Counted from the stretch's first letter, positions 1-12,914 are shown. The stretch: 64,000 nucleotides of DNA from Psettodes erumei (GCA_016785225.1 JAFBJZ010000855.1:1-64000), one strand, 5' to 3'. Made by a program: numbers and translations. The notes: a model not told the origin generated them from the sequence alone.

Positions 1-1960
1 AAATGTCAAAAATGTCAAAAAAATTTTTTGTCCTGAAAATGCATCAAAACGTCATAGAACAGCATTTTATAAACCCCCAATAGCATAACGGGTGTTCACA
101 ATGACAGAAAAGGTCAAAAAAGGTCATTTTTTAGTATGTCAGAAAAATGAAAAAAAGTCATACTATAGTATGTCGAAAAATGTTAAAAATGTCAAAAAAA
201 ATGTTGTCCTGAAAATGCACCAAAATTTCATAGAACAGTGTTTCTTAAACCCCCAATAGCATAACGGGTGTTCACATTGACAGAAAAGGTCAAAAAAGGT
301 CATTATTTAGTATGTCAGAAAAATGAAAAAAAAAGTCATAGTATAGTATGTCGAAAAATGTCAAAAATGTCAAAAATTTTTTTTGTCCTGAAAATGCACC
401 AAAACGTCATAGAACACATTTTATAAACCCCTAATAGCATAACGGGTGTTCACATTGACAGAAAAGGTCAAAAAAGGTCATTATTTAGTATGTCAGAAAA
501 ATGAAAAAAAAGTCATAGTATAGTATGTCGAAAAATGTCAAAAATGTCAGAATTTTTTTTGTCCTGAAAATGCACCAAAACGTCATAGAAGAGCATTTTA
601 TAAACCCCCAATAGCATAACGGGTGTTCACATTGACAGAAAAGGTCAAAAAAGGTCATTATTTAGTATGTCAAAAAAATGGAAAAAAAGTCATAGTATAG
701 TATGTCGAAAAAAAATGTAGAAAAAATGTCAAAAAATTTTTTTGTCCTGAAAATGCATCAAAACGTCATAGAAGAGCATTTATAAACCCCATAATAGCAT
801 AACGAAACGGGTGTTCACATTGACAGAAAAGGTCATAGAAAAAAAGGTCATTATTTAGTATGTCAGAAAAGGTCAAAAAAAAAAAAAGTCATAGTATAGT
901 ATGTCGAAAAATGTCAAAAATGTCAAAAAAAAATTTTGTCCTGAAAATGCACCAAAACGTCATAGAAGAGCATTTTATAAACCCCTAATAGCATAACGGG
1001 TGTTCACATTGACAGAAAAGGTCAAAAAAGGTCATTATTTAGTATGTCAGAAAAATGAAAAAAAAGTCATAGTATAGTATGTCGAAAAATGTCAAAAATG
1101 TCAAAAAAAAATTTTGTCCTGAAAATGCACCAAAACGTTATAGAAGAGCATTTTATAAACCCCCAATAGCATAACGGGTGTTTGCATTGACAGAAAAGGT
1201 CAAAAAAGGTCATTATTTAGTATGTCAGAAAAATGAAAAAAAAGTCATAGTATAGTATGTCGAAAAATGTCAAAAATGTCAGAAATTTTTTTTGTCCTGA
1301 AAATGCACCAAAACGTCATAGAAGAGCATTTTATAAACCCCTAATAGCATAACGGGTGTTCACATTGACAGAAAAGGTCAAAAAAGGTCATTATTTAGTA
1401 TGTCAGAAAAAAAGAAAAAAAAAGTCATAGTATAGTATGTCGAAAAATGTCAAAAATGTCAAAAATTTTTTTTGTCCTGAAAATGCACCAAAACGTCATA
1501 GAAGAGCATTTTATAAACCCCAATAATAGCATAACGGGTGTTCACATTGACAGAAAAGGTCAAAAAAGGTCATTTTTTAGTATGTCAGAAAAATGAAAAA
1601 AAAAGTCATAGTATAGTATGTCGAAAAATGTCAAAAATGTCAAAAAAAATTTTGTCCTGAAAATGCACCAAAACGTTATAGAAGAGCATTTTATAAACCC
1701 CCAATAGCATAACAGGTGTTCACATTGACAGAAAAAAGGTCAAAAAGGTCATTATTTAGTATGTCAGAAAAAAAAAAAAGTCATAGTATAGTATGTCGAA
1801 AAATGTCAAAATGTCAAAAAAATTTTGTCCTGAAAATGCACCAAAACGTCATAGAAGAGTGTTTTATAAACCCCAATAGCATAACGGTGTTCACATTGAC
1901 AGAAAAAGGTCAAAAAAGGTCATTTTTTAGTATGTCAGAAAAATGAAAAAAAAGTCATAA
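1..1960. repeat. Satellite array, subfamily A (~178-bp monomer)
   Basis: Tandem head-to-tail repeat. The shared core 'tagcataacgggtgttcaca' recurs at about 81, 257, 435, 612, 795, 989, 1167, 1345, 1527, 1705 and 1877, giving periods of 172-194 bp with most at 176-178. Each monomer has a GGTCA-rich part, a 'gtcatagtatagtatgtcg' block, a short internal 'atgtcaaaa' repeat, and a 'ttttgtcctgaaaatgcac' block. Copies differ mainly in A/T homopolymer length, plus scattered substitutions. The monomer near 795 carries a small insertion before cggg. The array starts before the window. The A-rich strand is the + strand throughout. The period is close to a nucleosome repeat, as in many centromeric satellites, but location on the chromosome is inference. 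Confidence 0.97.
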
Positions 1961-2006
1961 AAATGTCAAAAATCAAAAGAACAGAACAGTGTTTATGAAC
2001 ACTCCA
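1878..2006. repeat. Chimeric monomer joining satellite subfamilies A and B
   Basis: The distance between the tagcataa marker of the last A unit (1877) and the first B unit (2007) is about 130 bp, roughly 50 bp short of a full monomer. The left part is A-type (ttcacattgaca, ggtcattttttagtatgtc). The 'tatagtatgtcg' and 'gtcctgaaaatgcac' blocks of A are missing. The right part is B-type (gaacagtgtttatgaac). This looks like an unequal crossover or deletion junction between subfamilies. Confidence 0.85.
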
Positions 2007-5000
2007 TAGCATAATAGGTGCTAAAAATGCCAAAAAAGGTCATAGAATAGCATGTCATGAAAACTGGAAAAAAAATCGTCAACCAGTATGTATGGCGAAA
2101 AAAGTCAAAAAATGAAAAAAATTAAAAATGTCTAAAACTGCCAAAAAATGCATCAGAACATCAAGAACAGTGTTTTATGAACACTCCATAGCATAATAGG
2201 TGCTAAAAATGCAAAAAAAAAAGGTCATAGAATAGCATGTCATGAAAACTGGAAAAAAATCAATCAACCAGCGGTATGGCGAAAAAAAAGTCAAAAATGG
2301 AAAAAAATTAAAAATGTCTAAAACTGCAAAAAATGCATCAGAACATCAAAGAACAGTGTTTTATGAACACTCCATAGCATAATAGGTGCTAAAAATGCCA
2401 AAAAAGGTCATAGAATAGCATGTCATGAAAACTGGAAAAAAATCGTCAACCAGCGGTATGGCGAAAAAAAAGTCAAAAAAAATGAAAAAAATTAAAAATG
2501 TCTAAAACTGCAAAAAATGCATCAGAACATCAAAAAGAACAGTGTTTTATGAACACTCCATAGCATAATAGGTGCTAAAAATGCCAAAAAAGGTCATAGA
2601 ATAGCATGTCATGAAAACTGGAAAAAAAATCGTCAACCAGCGGTATGGCGAAAAAAGTCAAAAATGGGAAAAAAATTAAAAATGTCTAAAACTGCCAAAA
2701 AATGCATCAGAACATCAAAGAACAGTGTTTTATGAACACTCCATAGCATAATAGGTGCTAAAAATGCCAAAAAAGGTCATAGAATAGCATGTCATGAAAA
2801 CTGGAAAAATCGTCAACCCGCGGTATGGCGAAAAAAAAGTCAAAAAATGGAAAAAAAATTAAAAATGTCTAAAACTGCCAAAAAATGCATCAGAACATCA
2901 AAGAACAGTGTTTTATGAACACTCCATAGCATAATAGGTGCTAAAAATGCCAAAAAGGTCATAGAATAGCATGTCATGAAAACTGGAAAAATCGTCAACC
3001 AGCGGTATGGCGAAAAAAGTCAAAAATGAAAAAAAAAAATTAAAAATGTCTAAAACTGCCAAAAAATGCATCAGAACATCAAGAACAGTGTTTTATGAAC
3101 ACTCCATAGCATAATAGGTGCTAAAAATGCCAAAAAGGTCATAGAATAGCATGTCATGAAAACTGGAAAAATCGTCAACCAGCGGTATGGCGAAAAAAAA
3201 GTCAAAAAAAAAAAAAAAAATTAAAAATGTCTAAAACTGCAAAAAATGCATCAGAACATCAAAGAACAGTGTTTTATGAACACTCCATAGCATAATAGCT
3301 GCTAAAAATGCCAAAAAAGGTCATAGAATAGCATGTCATGAAAACTGGAAAAAATCGTCAACCAGCGGTATGGAAAAAAGTCAAAAAAAAAATGGAAAAA
3401 ATTAAAAAAATGTCTAAAACTGCCAAAAAATGCATCAGAACATCAAAAGAACAGTGTTTTATGAACACTCCATAGCATAATAGGTGCTAAAAATGCCAAA
3501 AAGGTCATAGAATAGCATGTCATGAAAACTGGAAAAATCGTCAACCCGCGGTATGGCGAAAAAAGTCAAAAAATGGAAAAAATTAAAAATGTCTAAAACT
3601 GCCAAAAAAATGCATCAGAACATCAAAGAACAGTGTTTTATGAACACTCCATAGCATAATAGGTGCTAAAAATGCCAAAAAGGTCATAGAATAGCATGTC
3701 ATGAAAACTGGAAAAATCGTCAACCAGCGGTAAAAAAAAAAAAAATGGAAAAAAAAATGAAAAAAAAATTAAAAATGTCTAAAACTGCCCAAAAAATGCA
3801 TCAGAACATCAAAAGAACAGTGTTTTTATGAACACTCCATAGCATAATAGGTGCTAAAAATGCCAAAAAGGTCATAGAATAGCATGTCATGAAAACTGAA
3901 AAAAAATCGTCAACCGGTATGGCGAAAAAAGTCAAAAAAAAATCAAAAAAAAAAAATAAAAATGTCTAAAACTGCAAAAAAAATGCATCAGAACATCAAA
4001 AGAACAGTGTTTTATGAACACTCCATAGCATAATAGGTGCTAAAAAAATGCCAAAAGGTCATAGAATAGCATGTCATGAAAACTGGAAAAATCGTCAACC
4101 AGCGGTGAAAAAAAGTCAAAAAAATGAAAAAAAAAAAAAAATGTCAAAAAATGCAAAAAAAAAATCAAAAAAATGTCTAAAACTGCAAAAAATGCATCAG
4201 AACATCAAAAGAACAGTGTTTTATGAACACTCCATAGCATAATATGTGCTAAAAATGCCAAAAAAGGTCATAGAATAGCATGTCATGAAAACTGGAAAAA
4301 AAATCGAATCAACCAGCTGGTAAAAAAAAAGTCAAAAAATGGAAAAAAATTAAAAATGTCTAAAACTGCCAAAAAATGCATCAGAACATCAAAGAACAGT
4401 GTTTATGAACACTCCATAGCATAATAGGTGTTAAAATGCCAAAAAGGTCATAGAATAGCATGTCATGAAAACTGAAAAAAAATCGTCAACCAGCGGTATG
4501 GCGAAAAAAAAAAAGTCAAAAAAATGAAAAAAAAAAATAAAAAATGTCTAAAACTGCCAAAAAATGCATCAGAACATCAAAAAGAACAGTGTTTTATGAA
4601 CACTCCATATAGCATAATAGGTGCTAAAAAAATGCAAAAAAAGGTCATAGAATAGCATGTCATGAAAACTGGAAAAATCGTCATCAACCAGCGGTGAAAA
4701 AAAATGTCAAAAAAAAAAAAAAAAAAAATGTCTAAAAAAAAAAAAAAAACATCTAAAACTTTATGAACAAAAAAATGCATCAGAACATCAAAAAGAACAG
4801 TGTTTTATGAACACTCCATAGCATAATAGGTGCTAAAAAATGCCAAAAAGGTCATAGAATAGCATGTCATGAAAACTGGAAAAAATCGTCAACCAGCGGT
4901 ATGGCGAAAAAAAAAGTCCAAAAAAAAAAAAAATGGAAAAAAAAAATGTCTAAAACATCAAAAAAAAATGCATCAGAACATCAAAAGAACAGTGTTTTAT

Positions 5001-7050
5001 GAACACTCCATAGCATAATAAGGTGCTAAAAATGCCAAAAAGGTCATAGAATAGCATGTCATGAAAACTGGAAAAAAATCGTCAACCAGCGGTATAAAAA
5101 AAAAGTCAAAAATGGAAAAAATTAAAAATGTCTAAAACTGCCCAAAAAATGCATCAGAACATCAAGAACAGTGTTTTATGAACACTCCATAGCATAATAG
5201 GTGCTAAAAATGCCAAAAAAGGTCATAGAATAGCATGTCATGAAAACTGAAAAAAAATCGTCAACCAGCGGTATAAAAAGTCAAAAATGGAAAAAAATTA
5301 AAAATGTCTAAAACTGCCAAAAAAAAATGCATCAGAACATCAAAAAGAACAGTGTTTTATGAACACTCCATAGCATAATAGCTGCTAAAAATGCCAAAAA
5401 GGTCATAGAATAGCATGTCATGAAAACTGGAAAAAATCAACGTCAACCAGCAAAAATGGTATAAAAAAAAAAAAAAAAAAAAATGGAAAAAAATAAAAAT
5501 GTCTAAAACTGCCAAAAAATGCATCAGAACATCAAAGAACAGTGTTTTATGAACACTCCATAGCATAATAGGTGCTAAAAATGCCAAAAAAAAGGTCATA
5601 GAATAGCATGTCATGAAAACTGGAAAAAATCGTCAACCAGCGGTATGAAAAAAAAAAAGTCAAAAAAAAAAAAAAAAATTAAAAAATGTCTAAAACTGCA
5701 AAAAATGCATCAGAACATCAAAGAACAGTGTTTTATGAACACTCCATAGCATAATAGGTGCTGTTAAAATGCCAAAAAGGTCATAGAATAGCATGTCATG
5801 AAAACTGGAAAAATCGTCAACCAGCGGTATGGCGAAAAAAGTCAAAAATGGAAAAAAAAAATTAAAAATGTCTAAAACTGCCAAAAAATGCATCAGAACA
5901 TCAAAAGAACAGTGTTTTATGAACACTCCATAGCATAATAGCTGCTAAAAATGCCAAAAAAGGTCATAGAATAGCATGTCATGAAAACTGAAAAAAAATC
6001 GTCAACCAGCGGTAAAAAAAAGTCAAAAAATGGAAAAAAATTAAAAATGTCTAAAACTGCAAAAAAATGCATCAGAACATCAAAGAACAGTGTTTATGAA
6101 CACTCCATAGCATAATAGCTGCTAAAAATGCCAAAAAGGTCATAGAATAGCATGTCATGAAAACTGGAAAAATCGTCAACCAGCGGTATGGCGTAAAAAA
6201 AAAGTCAAAAATGGAAAAAAATTAAAAATGTCTAAAACTGCCAAAAAATGCATCAGAACATCAAAGAACAGTGTTTTATGAACACTCCATAGCATAATAG
6301 GTGCTGTTAAAATGCCAAAAAAGGTCATAGAATAGCATGTCATGAAAACTGGAAAAATCGTCAACCAGCGGTATGGCAAAAAAAAAGTCAAAAAATGGAA
6401 AAAATTAAAAAATGTCTAAAACTGCCAAAAAAATGCATCAGAACATCAAAAGAACAGTGTTTTATGAACACTCCATAGCATAATAGGTGCTAAAAAATGC
6501 CAAAAAGGTCATAGAATAGCATGTCATGAAAACTGGAAAAATCGTCAACCAGCGGTATGGCGAAAAAAGTCAAAAAAATGGAAAAAAATTAAAAATGTCT
6601 AAAACTGCTAAAAAAAAATGCATCAGAACATCAAAGAACAGTGTTTTATGAACACTCCATAGCATAATAACAGGTGCTAAAAATGCCAAAAAAGGTCATA
6701 GAATAGCATGTCATGAAAACTGGAAAAAATCGTCAACCAGCGGTATGCGAAAAAGTCAAAAAATGGAAAAAAAATTAAAAAAATCTAAAACTGCCAAAAA
6801 AAAATGCATCAGAACATCAAAGAACAGTGTTTTATGAACACTCCATAGCATAATAGCTGTTAAAAATGCCAAAAAGGTCATAGAATAGCATGTCATGAAA
6901 ACTGGAAAAATCGTCAACCAGCGGTATGGCGAAAAAAAGTCAAAAATGGAAAAAATTAAAAAATGTCTAAAACTGCCAAAAAATGCATCAGAACATCAAA
7001 GAACAGTGTTTTATGAACACTCCATAGCATAATAGGTGTTAAAAATGCCA
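1961..7050. repeat. Satellite array, subfamily B (~182-bp monomer)
   Basis: About 28 tandem monomers, same orientation as subfamily A. The phase marker 'ccatagcataataggtgct' recurs at about 2005, 2187, 2373, 2559, 2742, 2925, 3105, 3286 and onward to 7023, with 180-186 bp spacing. Monomers share the order: tagcataa, ggtcatagaatagcatgtc, 'atgaaaactgg', 'tcgtcaaccagcggtatggc', A-rich spacer, 'taaaaatgtctaaaactgc', 'atgcatcagaacatcaa', 'gaacagtgttttatgaac'. The tagcataa, ggtcat and gaacagtgtttta parts are recognisable in subfamily A, so the two descend from one monomer. Differences between copies sit mostly in the poly-A spacers. The array ends at 7050 in mid-monomer. Confidence 0.97.
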
Positions 7051-9278
7051 CTGATTCACTTTCACTTCCTGGCAGCTGTCCCCCACAGAGGTATTCTAAA
7101 GTAAATTCTCATGTGCTGCCTGTTTCTAGACACACTGTTTGGCTTATTTACTACCATCTCCAATATTCTCCCCCAGATAGATACTGTATAAATAATGAGG
7201 CTGTGTTGTATGAGATGAAGGTATTATGTGGATGTGTGGGCTTCAGGGATATATGATATGAAAGTATTGAATGTCAGATATTTTATTGAGCGATGGCCTC
7301 AGGGAATTCTTATTCTTTTCATTTTTATATATAAGAAAAAAACTATACACACTTATACACTGGTGCAGTCACTGTCTTTGGCATCAAAATTACTACATTG
7401 AGTATAATACAGATATTTGAATATTAAAAACTCAAATCACTCAAAAACTAGGAAGCTCAATTTACTTTAGTTATAAGTGCTCTTGGCATGCAGTTTGTGT
7501 GGAATTTTATCTTTTATTGCCAGGTAACACTACATTGATACTATAATATACATACAATTTGAGTGCCTGCATGAACATATTATAAAATCAAAACAACAAG
7601 TAACTTTACAGACACTTGCTGCAACACCATCAAAGGTGTTTCGTGATGAAATGTGACCACTGCAGGAAAGTTTAGGCTCATTGGTTTGTTCTTCTTCAGA
7701 CATGAGTCTGCACAGAAAGAGGACATTCCTTTGTTCTTCCTTTGCACTGCGACTGTTAATATTCAATTGATGGATCCTTGGTCATGGGCAACAGTGTGGA
7801 TGTACAATATGCACCTAAGTGTGAGGGGAAATTGGCACCATCGAAGGATAACTGACTCATTGCTGAATGCTGTGTAGGGGATGGCATGTTAACATCAAAG
7901 TCTTTTGTGTGAAAGCAAGCTAAAATCAAAAAAGGTGCCTTTAAAATTGCTGTATTTCACTTTCTACATAATACAAAGCTGTTATTACAGGACAGTGAGA
8001 GGGAGTTTGAAAATAGAGTTTAGAAATGGGAAAATTTAAGTGATGCAGGGGCACCATCTCTGAAGAGGTTTCCAACAAAGCTCAGCTGCAGAAATAATAA
8101 GGTGCCATGATATTTGAAGGGATGATGCAAAGCTGGCAAAAAAAAATTAAAAAATTAAATAATTTCTGCACTGTCCAGATGTAAACCAAATCTTAGTCTG
8201 TAATCACAATTGCTGAAAAAGTAAACATTTACCATAACTCCACAAAATGTCCAAACTAGTGAAGTCTGCACATTTGATAAAATGTGCATGTCATTGAAAA
8301 GTACTTCCTGTACACTTTTGGGAATCTTTTTCTTCTCTGTTTGATCATCTTAAGTGTTTTTGTGCATCTACCATTGCCGTTACTTAAATCATAGTGTCTG
8401 CTGCAAAGCTCTGCAGGGCTTTGGGTCAGAAAAAGTTTGTGGAAATGACTGGATTACAAGGGGTGTTGCTGGCACAGTCTCTGAAATGTCATGAGTTCCC
8501 AGAGGATGAAATGTAGGTTAAGTGGTCACCCAAGGGATCTGAACACAGGAGAACAAAGTGTTTTAGAGGTTACAGTCTCAATGTTGCAGAATCTTACAGT
8601 GTCCTCTCTACAGCTTATGAGCCTGTGGGCATTTGTTTAACTGCCTTCCCCTCTCTCTGCATAAAACATTCACATACATTCTAATGTTACGTTGAAGACT
8701 GAAAGGAAAACACTGGACAAACTAGTTTGTACAAGTTTATACACATACAATTGTGTGTATTACGTCTGCAAAAATCACACATGCACTGAAAAGGAAAAGA
8801 ACATTGCTGTATATTAAATTCTGTCTCTCCATTTTCATTTGTAGTTCACTTTATCAAAGTCAATTTTGACTGCTCGAATTTATGTATCTTTTTAAATCTG
8901 GATTCTGGGTGAGTTGTGAGTTCAGTACTGAAGGGAAGGGGATAGCTTTTTGTCCCTGCTGATGTAATGTATAAAAGATATGAGAAAATGAGCAATATAA
9001 AGGGAAGGTAGCTGTCATGTTTGCTAATGTGGGAAAGAGAGACAGTAGGATGTAGGCTACTATTCACATATGTGTGTGTCTGCAGTATGTCATGCAGGCC
9101 TAACTGAAGGTGTTTGTGGATGTGGAGCAGTAACTGAGGAATACACACTGATTGCAGCATGGCCCAGGGGGATGCTCAGACTCTGCTGTGTTCCCATTTA
9201 ATGCCTATCTGACAGGGCTTTCATTTAGCCAGAGTGTTTAGGAACTCTTGTGGGTATCAGATGTTAAGGTCAACATAG
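7051..9278. other. Non-coding flank of the satellite, no gene seen
   Basis: AT-rich single-copy-looking DNA directly after the satellite break. There is no frame with coding character and no tandem structure. The overlapping short frames near 7530-7877 and 8846-9160 have no recognisable composition or domain. A minus-strand AATAAA at about 7514 and another at about 7281 could be polyadenylation signals but occur often by chance in such AT-rich DNA. Confidence 0.7.
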
Positions 9279-9301
9279 CCCCCCACCCCCCACCCCCCAC
9301 C
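9279..9301 (-). other. C-rich run, minus-strand G-quadruplex candidate
   Basis: Three runs of six C separated by single A, then two more C. The complementary strand has three G6 runs with one-base loops plus GG, so a four-tract quadruplex can form by splitting a run. It also looks like an impure poly-C microsatellite. Confidence 0.6.
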
Positions 9302-12300
9302 TTTATTTTTTACATCATCTGCCTTCTATATGCCTCTCTCTTCTGCCTAAAGTGGTTGACAGAGATACAAAGCATGCTCCAACATAGGCTTTTACAAAAG
9401 AGCTTTCTGAAGAAGAGCTTAAACAGCCAGGCTGGCTTAAGAGGATGTTTTGTTGATAATGTTGTCACTGTAATGACCACACTTATTCTTGCAATTGCCC
9501 CTTGACAACCTCCTATGTTGCTAATGCAACAAGAAATATCTGTCATTTAATTTGAGGTCAGAACACCTGAGCAGTGAAAAGAAAAAATTCCACCAGGCTG
9601 GTCAGAGATGCTTCAAAGAGGCAAGTGAAATGGTTAATACGTGTACATATTATAATGTAAGGATATGATTCCCATTCAAACATCATTTATGATGTGTGAA
9701 GACCATTTTACATTTACGTAATTGACCTTGAGCTGCAGAGGTCCCATTCACAGGATGTGTGTTTGTGTATTTGATAGCATTTACATGTCAGTCTCTGTGT
9801 AATATGGTGTTGAATCCCCCATTATTAAGAGATTTTTTTGAACAGGAGACTTTCGATTGGAAAAGATTCATTTTTGCAACCACATGTTTCACAGTTACAT
9901 TTTCAATTTAGGCATTTAAACATTTCATTCCAGTGTCACTGTTTAGTGTCCACTCATCTACTGCTGTGTCAGAGCTGTATTAGGTAACCGCTACTACAAA
10001 TCCACCACACACCATTGTAAGGTATGAAATCAGATCATCTTTGCAATCATTTGCAGTTATACATCTTTATTTAAACTACATGAGCTTGTTTGGAAACAAT
10101 GCTGTATTAATTTCCTGTTACCACGTTAATCATGGTCATCACCAAAATTGACCAGAACTGAAATATTAGTTAATAGAACAATAAGTATAATAAAATAAGA
10201 AATAAGAGTAATTCTAAACCCTGTAAACCTTGTAATGTCTTTAAAGCAACAATTGTTACACCATCTGTCAGAAGTCGAAGAAGTACAAACTACATCTTAT
10301 GTAGGAATAAAAATTTGATTACACACAGTGATTTCAGGAGTAGTTCCAAGCTAAGTGCACACACTCAAATGTTTTCCCCTGCTTTTGGTGTAATGTTAGA
10401 TGAACATTTTCGATACAGTCCTCTCATGTAACTGTGGGTTTTATCGGTTTAAAGCATATATCTGAAGTTGTTACAATGAATCTTATTAATAGGCAGTAGA
10501 AAGTCAGACACTTGCTCTTTTTGATGACCATTCAACAAAAATCACACCTTGTATATATGCATAGCCATAACTCTCTTCTGTGTGGTTACGTCTTAAAATA
10601 GGAGTGGAATTGGAACATTGATACGATTTCCTGCAGATGGTTTCTGTACATCACTCATGAAGTAAATATTTATGGTAAAATACATTCAGGACATTTCAGC
10701 GCATTGCTTAATAAATAGCATGCATCCTTGTGTCTGCCATATTTCATGGTATCGAGCATTTGACTGGAGAGAAATGACTCACTTTGGAAAATGGAAAAGA
10801 TAAAAAAAAATGTAGCATGCCCCAAAACATTCTACTTCAAAATGTATTTGATATATTTTATACCTCCTTGACCAACACCTCCCTTACCCCACTGCTGAGC
10901 GGTGGTGTGATTTTTGAGAGCGACAGTGAAATGTATTTTTCCACCCAGTACACCTGTTATATATTGAAAAAGTATAGATCTCTCATTTTTGAAAGCTTAA
11001 GCTTTTAATGGTGTCATGTGAATCCCTATATAACTGTAAATCCTCTCATTATAACAACCATCAAACATTTCAACCTTTGATGTGAACTTTCAAAATCCCA
11101 TCTGCTCAGTTATTCTAAGTGTAACTGCAGCCACAGCAGAGGTTGCCTTCAAACTGATATATGATTTAGAAATTGCACAAGATTGCACTATCCCACTACA
11201 ACTGCACTTGAGAATTTAGAGCTGATGAATTATTTGAAGTTTGCCTGGGCTGGAGTAGAGAGAAAGGAAGAGACACAGACGGAGCATTAGTTCTATCATT
11301 GTGTCATGCCCGGCTTGGAACTGGAGGTCCTTATGTCTCTTTGTGGGATATGTGTTGCCCTTCTCTGCCATTTGCTCTTACTACTCCTACAGAGAGACTA
11401 AAGGGACTTCCTTCACTTTTTCCAGATAGACAGTCCCTCGACTTTTAACTTTTGCGGGTACCTTTTGTTCCTACCACTACTCCTGAATTTTTTATCAAAT
11501 TATTTGTCTTTCAAATCTGCATGTTGGATGCTTGTCTGCAGTGTCTGAAAAAAACAATACAAGGTGTCATGATAGATACAACACTGCACATATTTTAGAT
11601 CACACTGGGGGCTCCGTTCTGTAGAAATTGCCGTTGCCTCTACCTCAATTATCCTCCTAGTGAAGCAGAAAGGTCAAAAGCCCAGTGATGTCCCAGTGGG
11701 GGTCAGTGGAAGCCTTCCATGTCAATGGGAAGTCACGCATTATCCGGTACTTGTCTTAGACTTGAACGCTGATATTTTTTCAACACTAAGGCCCTGAATC
11801 TGGATTTAAATGCCATTCTGCACAGTACCAATTGTCTCTCTCGCAAAATAAAATAAATGTTTAGTGATGGTGCCGAGGAAGGAAGCAAACATCAGTAGAT
11901 GAGAAAATGATCAAACGTTCGTAATGATGTAATAAATGCTTTTTACATGAGTCATTTTAGGAAATTACATGTAACCATAACCTGTTTATGAAATGACAGT
12001 TTTCCCAAGTATATTGTGCTAGCAAATTTCGCTGGCTGGATTATGTTCAAAGGCAATGTTGATGTTGTGTATTGACGAATGAAGCACTGCGGTTATGGTT
12101 GAGCACACAAAGTGCAGAACAATGACATCGCAGACCAGGGTTTTCATCCACAGTCTTATGTGTGGTTAAGTTTAGGTACCAACAGCTTAGGGATAGATAA
12201 TATATTTGGTTAAATGAAAATAAACACATTATGTCTCAACTCACTGTGGATTGTTTTTGATTTAAAGTGGACCAAAACCGGTCTCTAACTTTGACCAAGT

Positions 12301-12590
12301 GCTTTGAGTGCCATAAACAATAAAAAGGTTTTAATGCTGTAGTCACAACTGAGTTGATATTGTCCTGCAAGATCAGGAGAAAACAAATGAGATGTCAGTG
12401 AACATGTTGCCGTTACAGTCAATACCAACATCTTTGCAACTTGGAGAATTTATGTAAATTAACATTTCCTCATTTATCTTAATTTCATTATGTTAATTAG
12501 AGTGTAATCAGGTCACCTGATTTGAACCTGATCAAATTTGTATTGTGTTGTTGGAGATCTTATTTTTACAGACATTCAACACAAACAGCA
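9302..12590. other. Intergenic or intronic DNA, no gene seen
   Basis: AT-rich sequence without a believable exon. Short open frames (9248-9505, 10784-11008, 12047-12229) have no family resemblance and no splice support. The stretch 11600-11760 is somewhat less AT-rich and free of simple repeats, but nothing can be assigned. Confidence 0.65.
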
Positions 12591-12595
12591 GATGT

Positions 12596-12610
12596 AAAAA
12601 AAAAAAAAAA
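12596..12610 (+). repeat. Poly-A run (15 nt)
   Basis: Uninterrupted A run of about 15. No AATAAA or retrocopy body is evident upstream, so it is treated as a homopolymer rather than an insertion tail. Confidence 0.7.
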
Positions 12611-12914
12611 GTAATATCAGCCTAACCTGATTTCTATTATGATTTCAGCATTCAGTAAAGAGACACAGACACTCAAAAGAAAAAACATTTTGAGCTTTAT
12701 TCATTCATTACAGTTTCTTTGGTTTCCCCCATTGCACTGCAAAACATCTCGTGCCACATACTGACGTGTCCTCAAAATGTCCTTGCGCTGCTTTCCAGTT
12801 AGGGCACATCCCGCTGCATTTACACTTTCTCCCAGAATACAGTGAAGGTTCTGCAACATTCAGATAAGGATTCTAATTTTGCGAGCCAGTGCACTTTGTG
12901 TCGTCCACTAATGG

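Noticed and set aside
81..1890. Possible CENP-B box around 'cataacgggtg' in subfamily A
   Set aside because: The CGGG part is present but the required TTCG and the A at the right spacing are absent.
1716..6391. Several open frames inside the satellite (for example 1716-1946 and 4577-4780)
   Set aside because: They are by-products of tandem repeat units, with the same peptide fragments recurring each monomer and frame shifts at every poly-A length change.
1..7050. CRISPR-like array
   Set aside because: The repeats are contiguous ~180-bp monomers with no unique spacers, in a eukaryotic sequence context.
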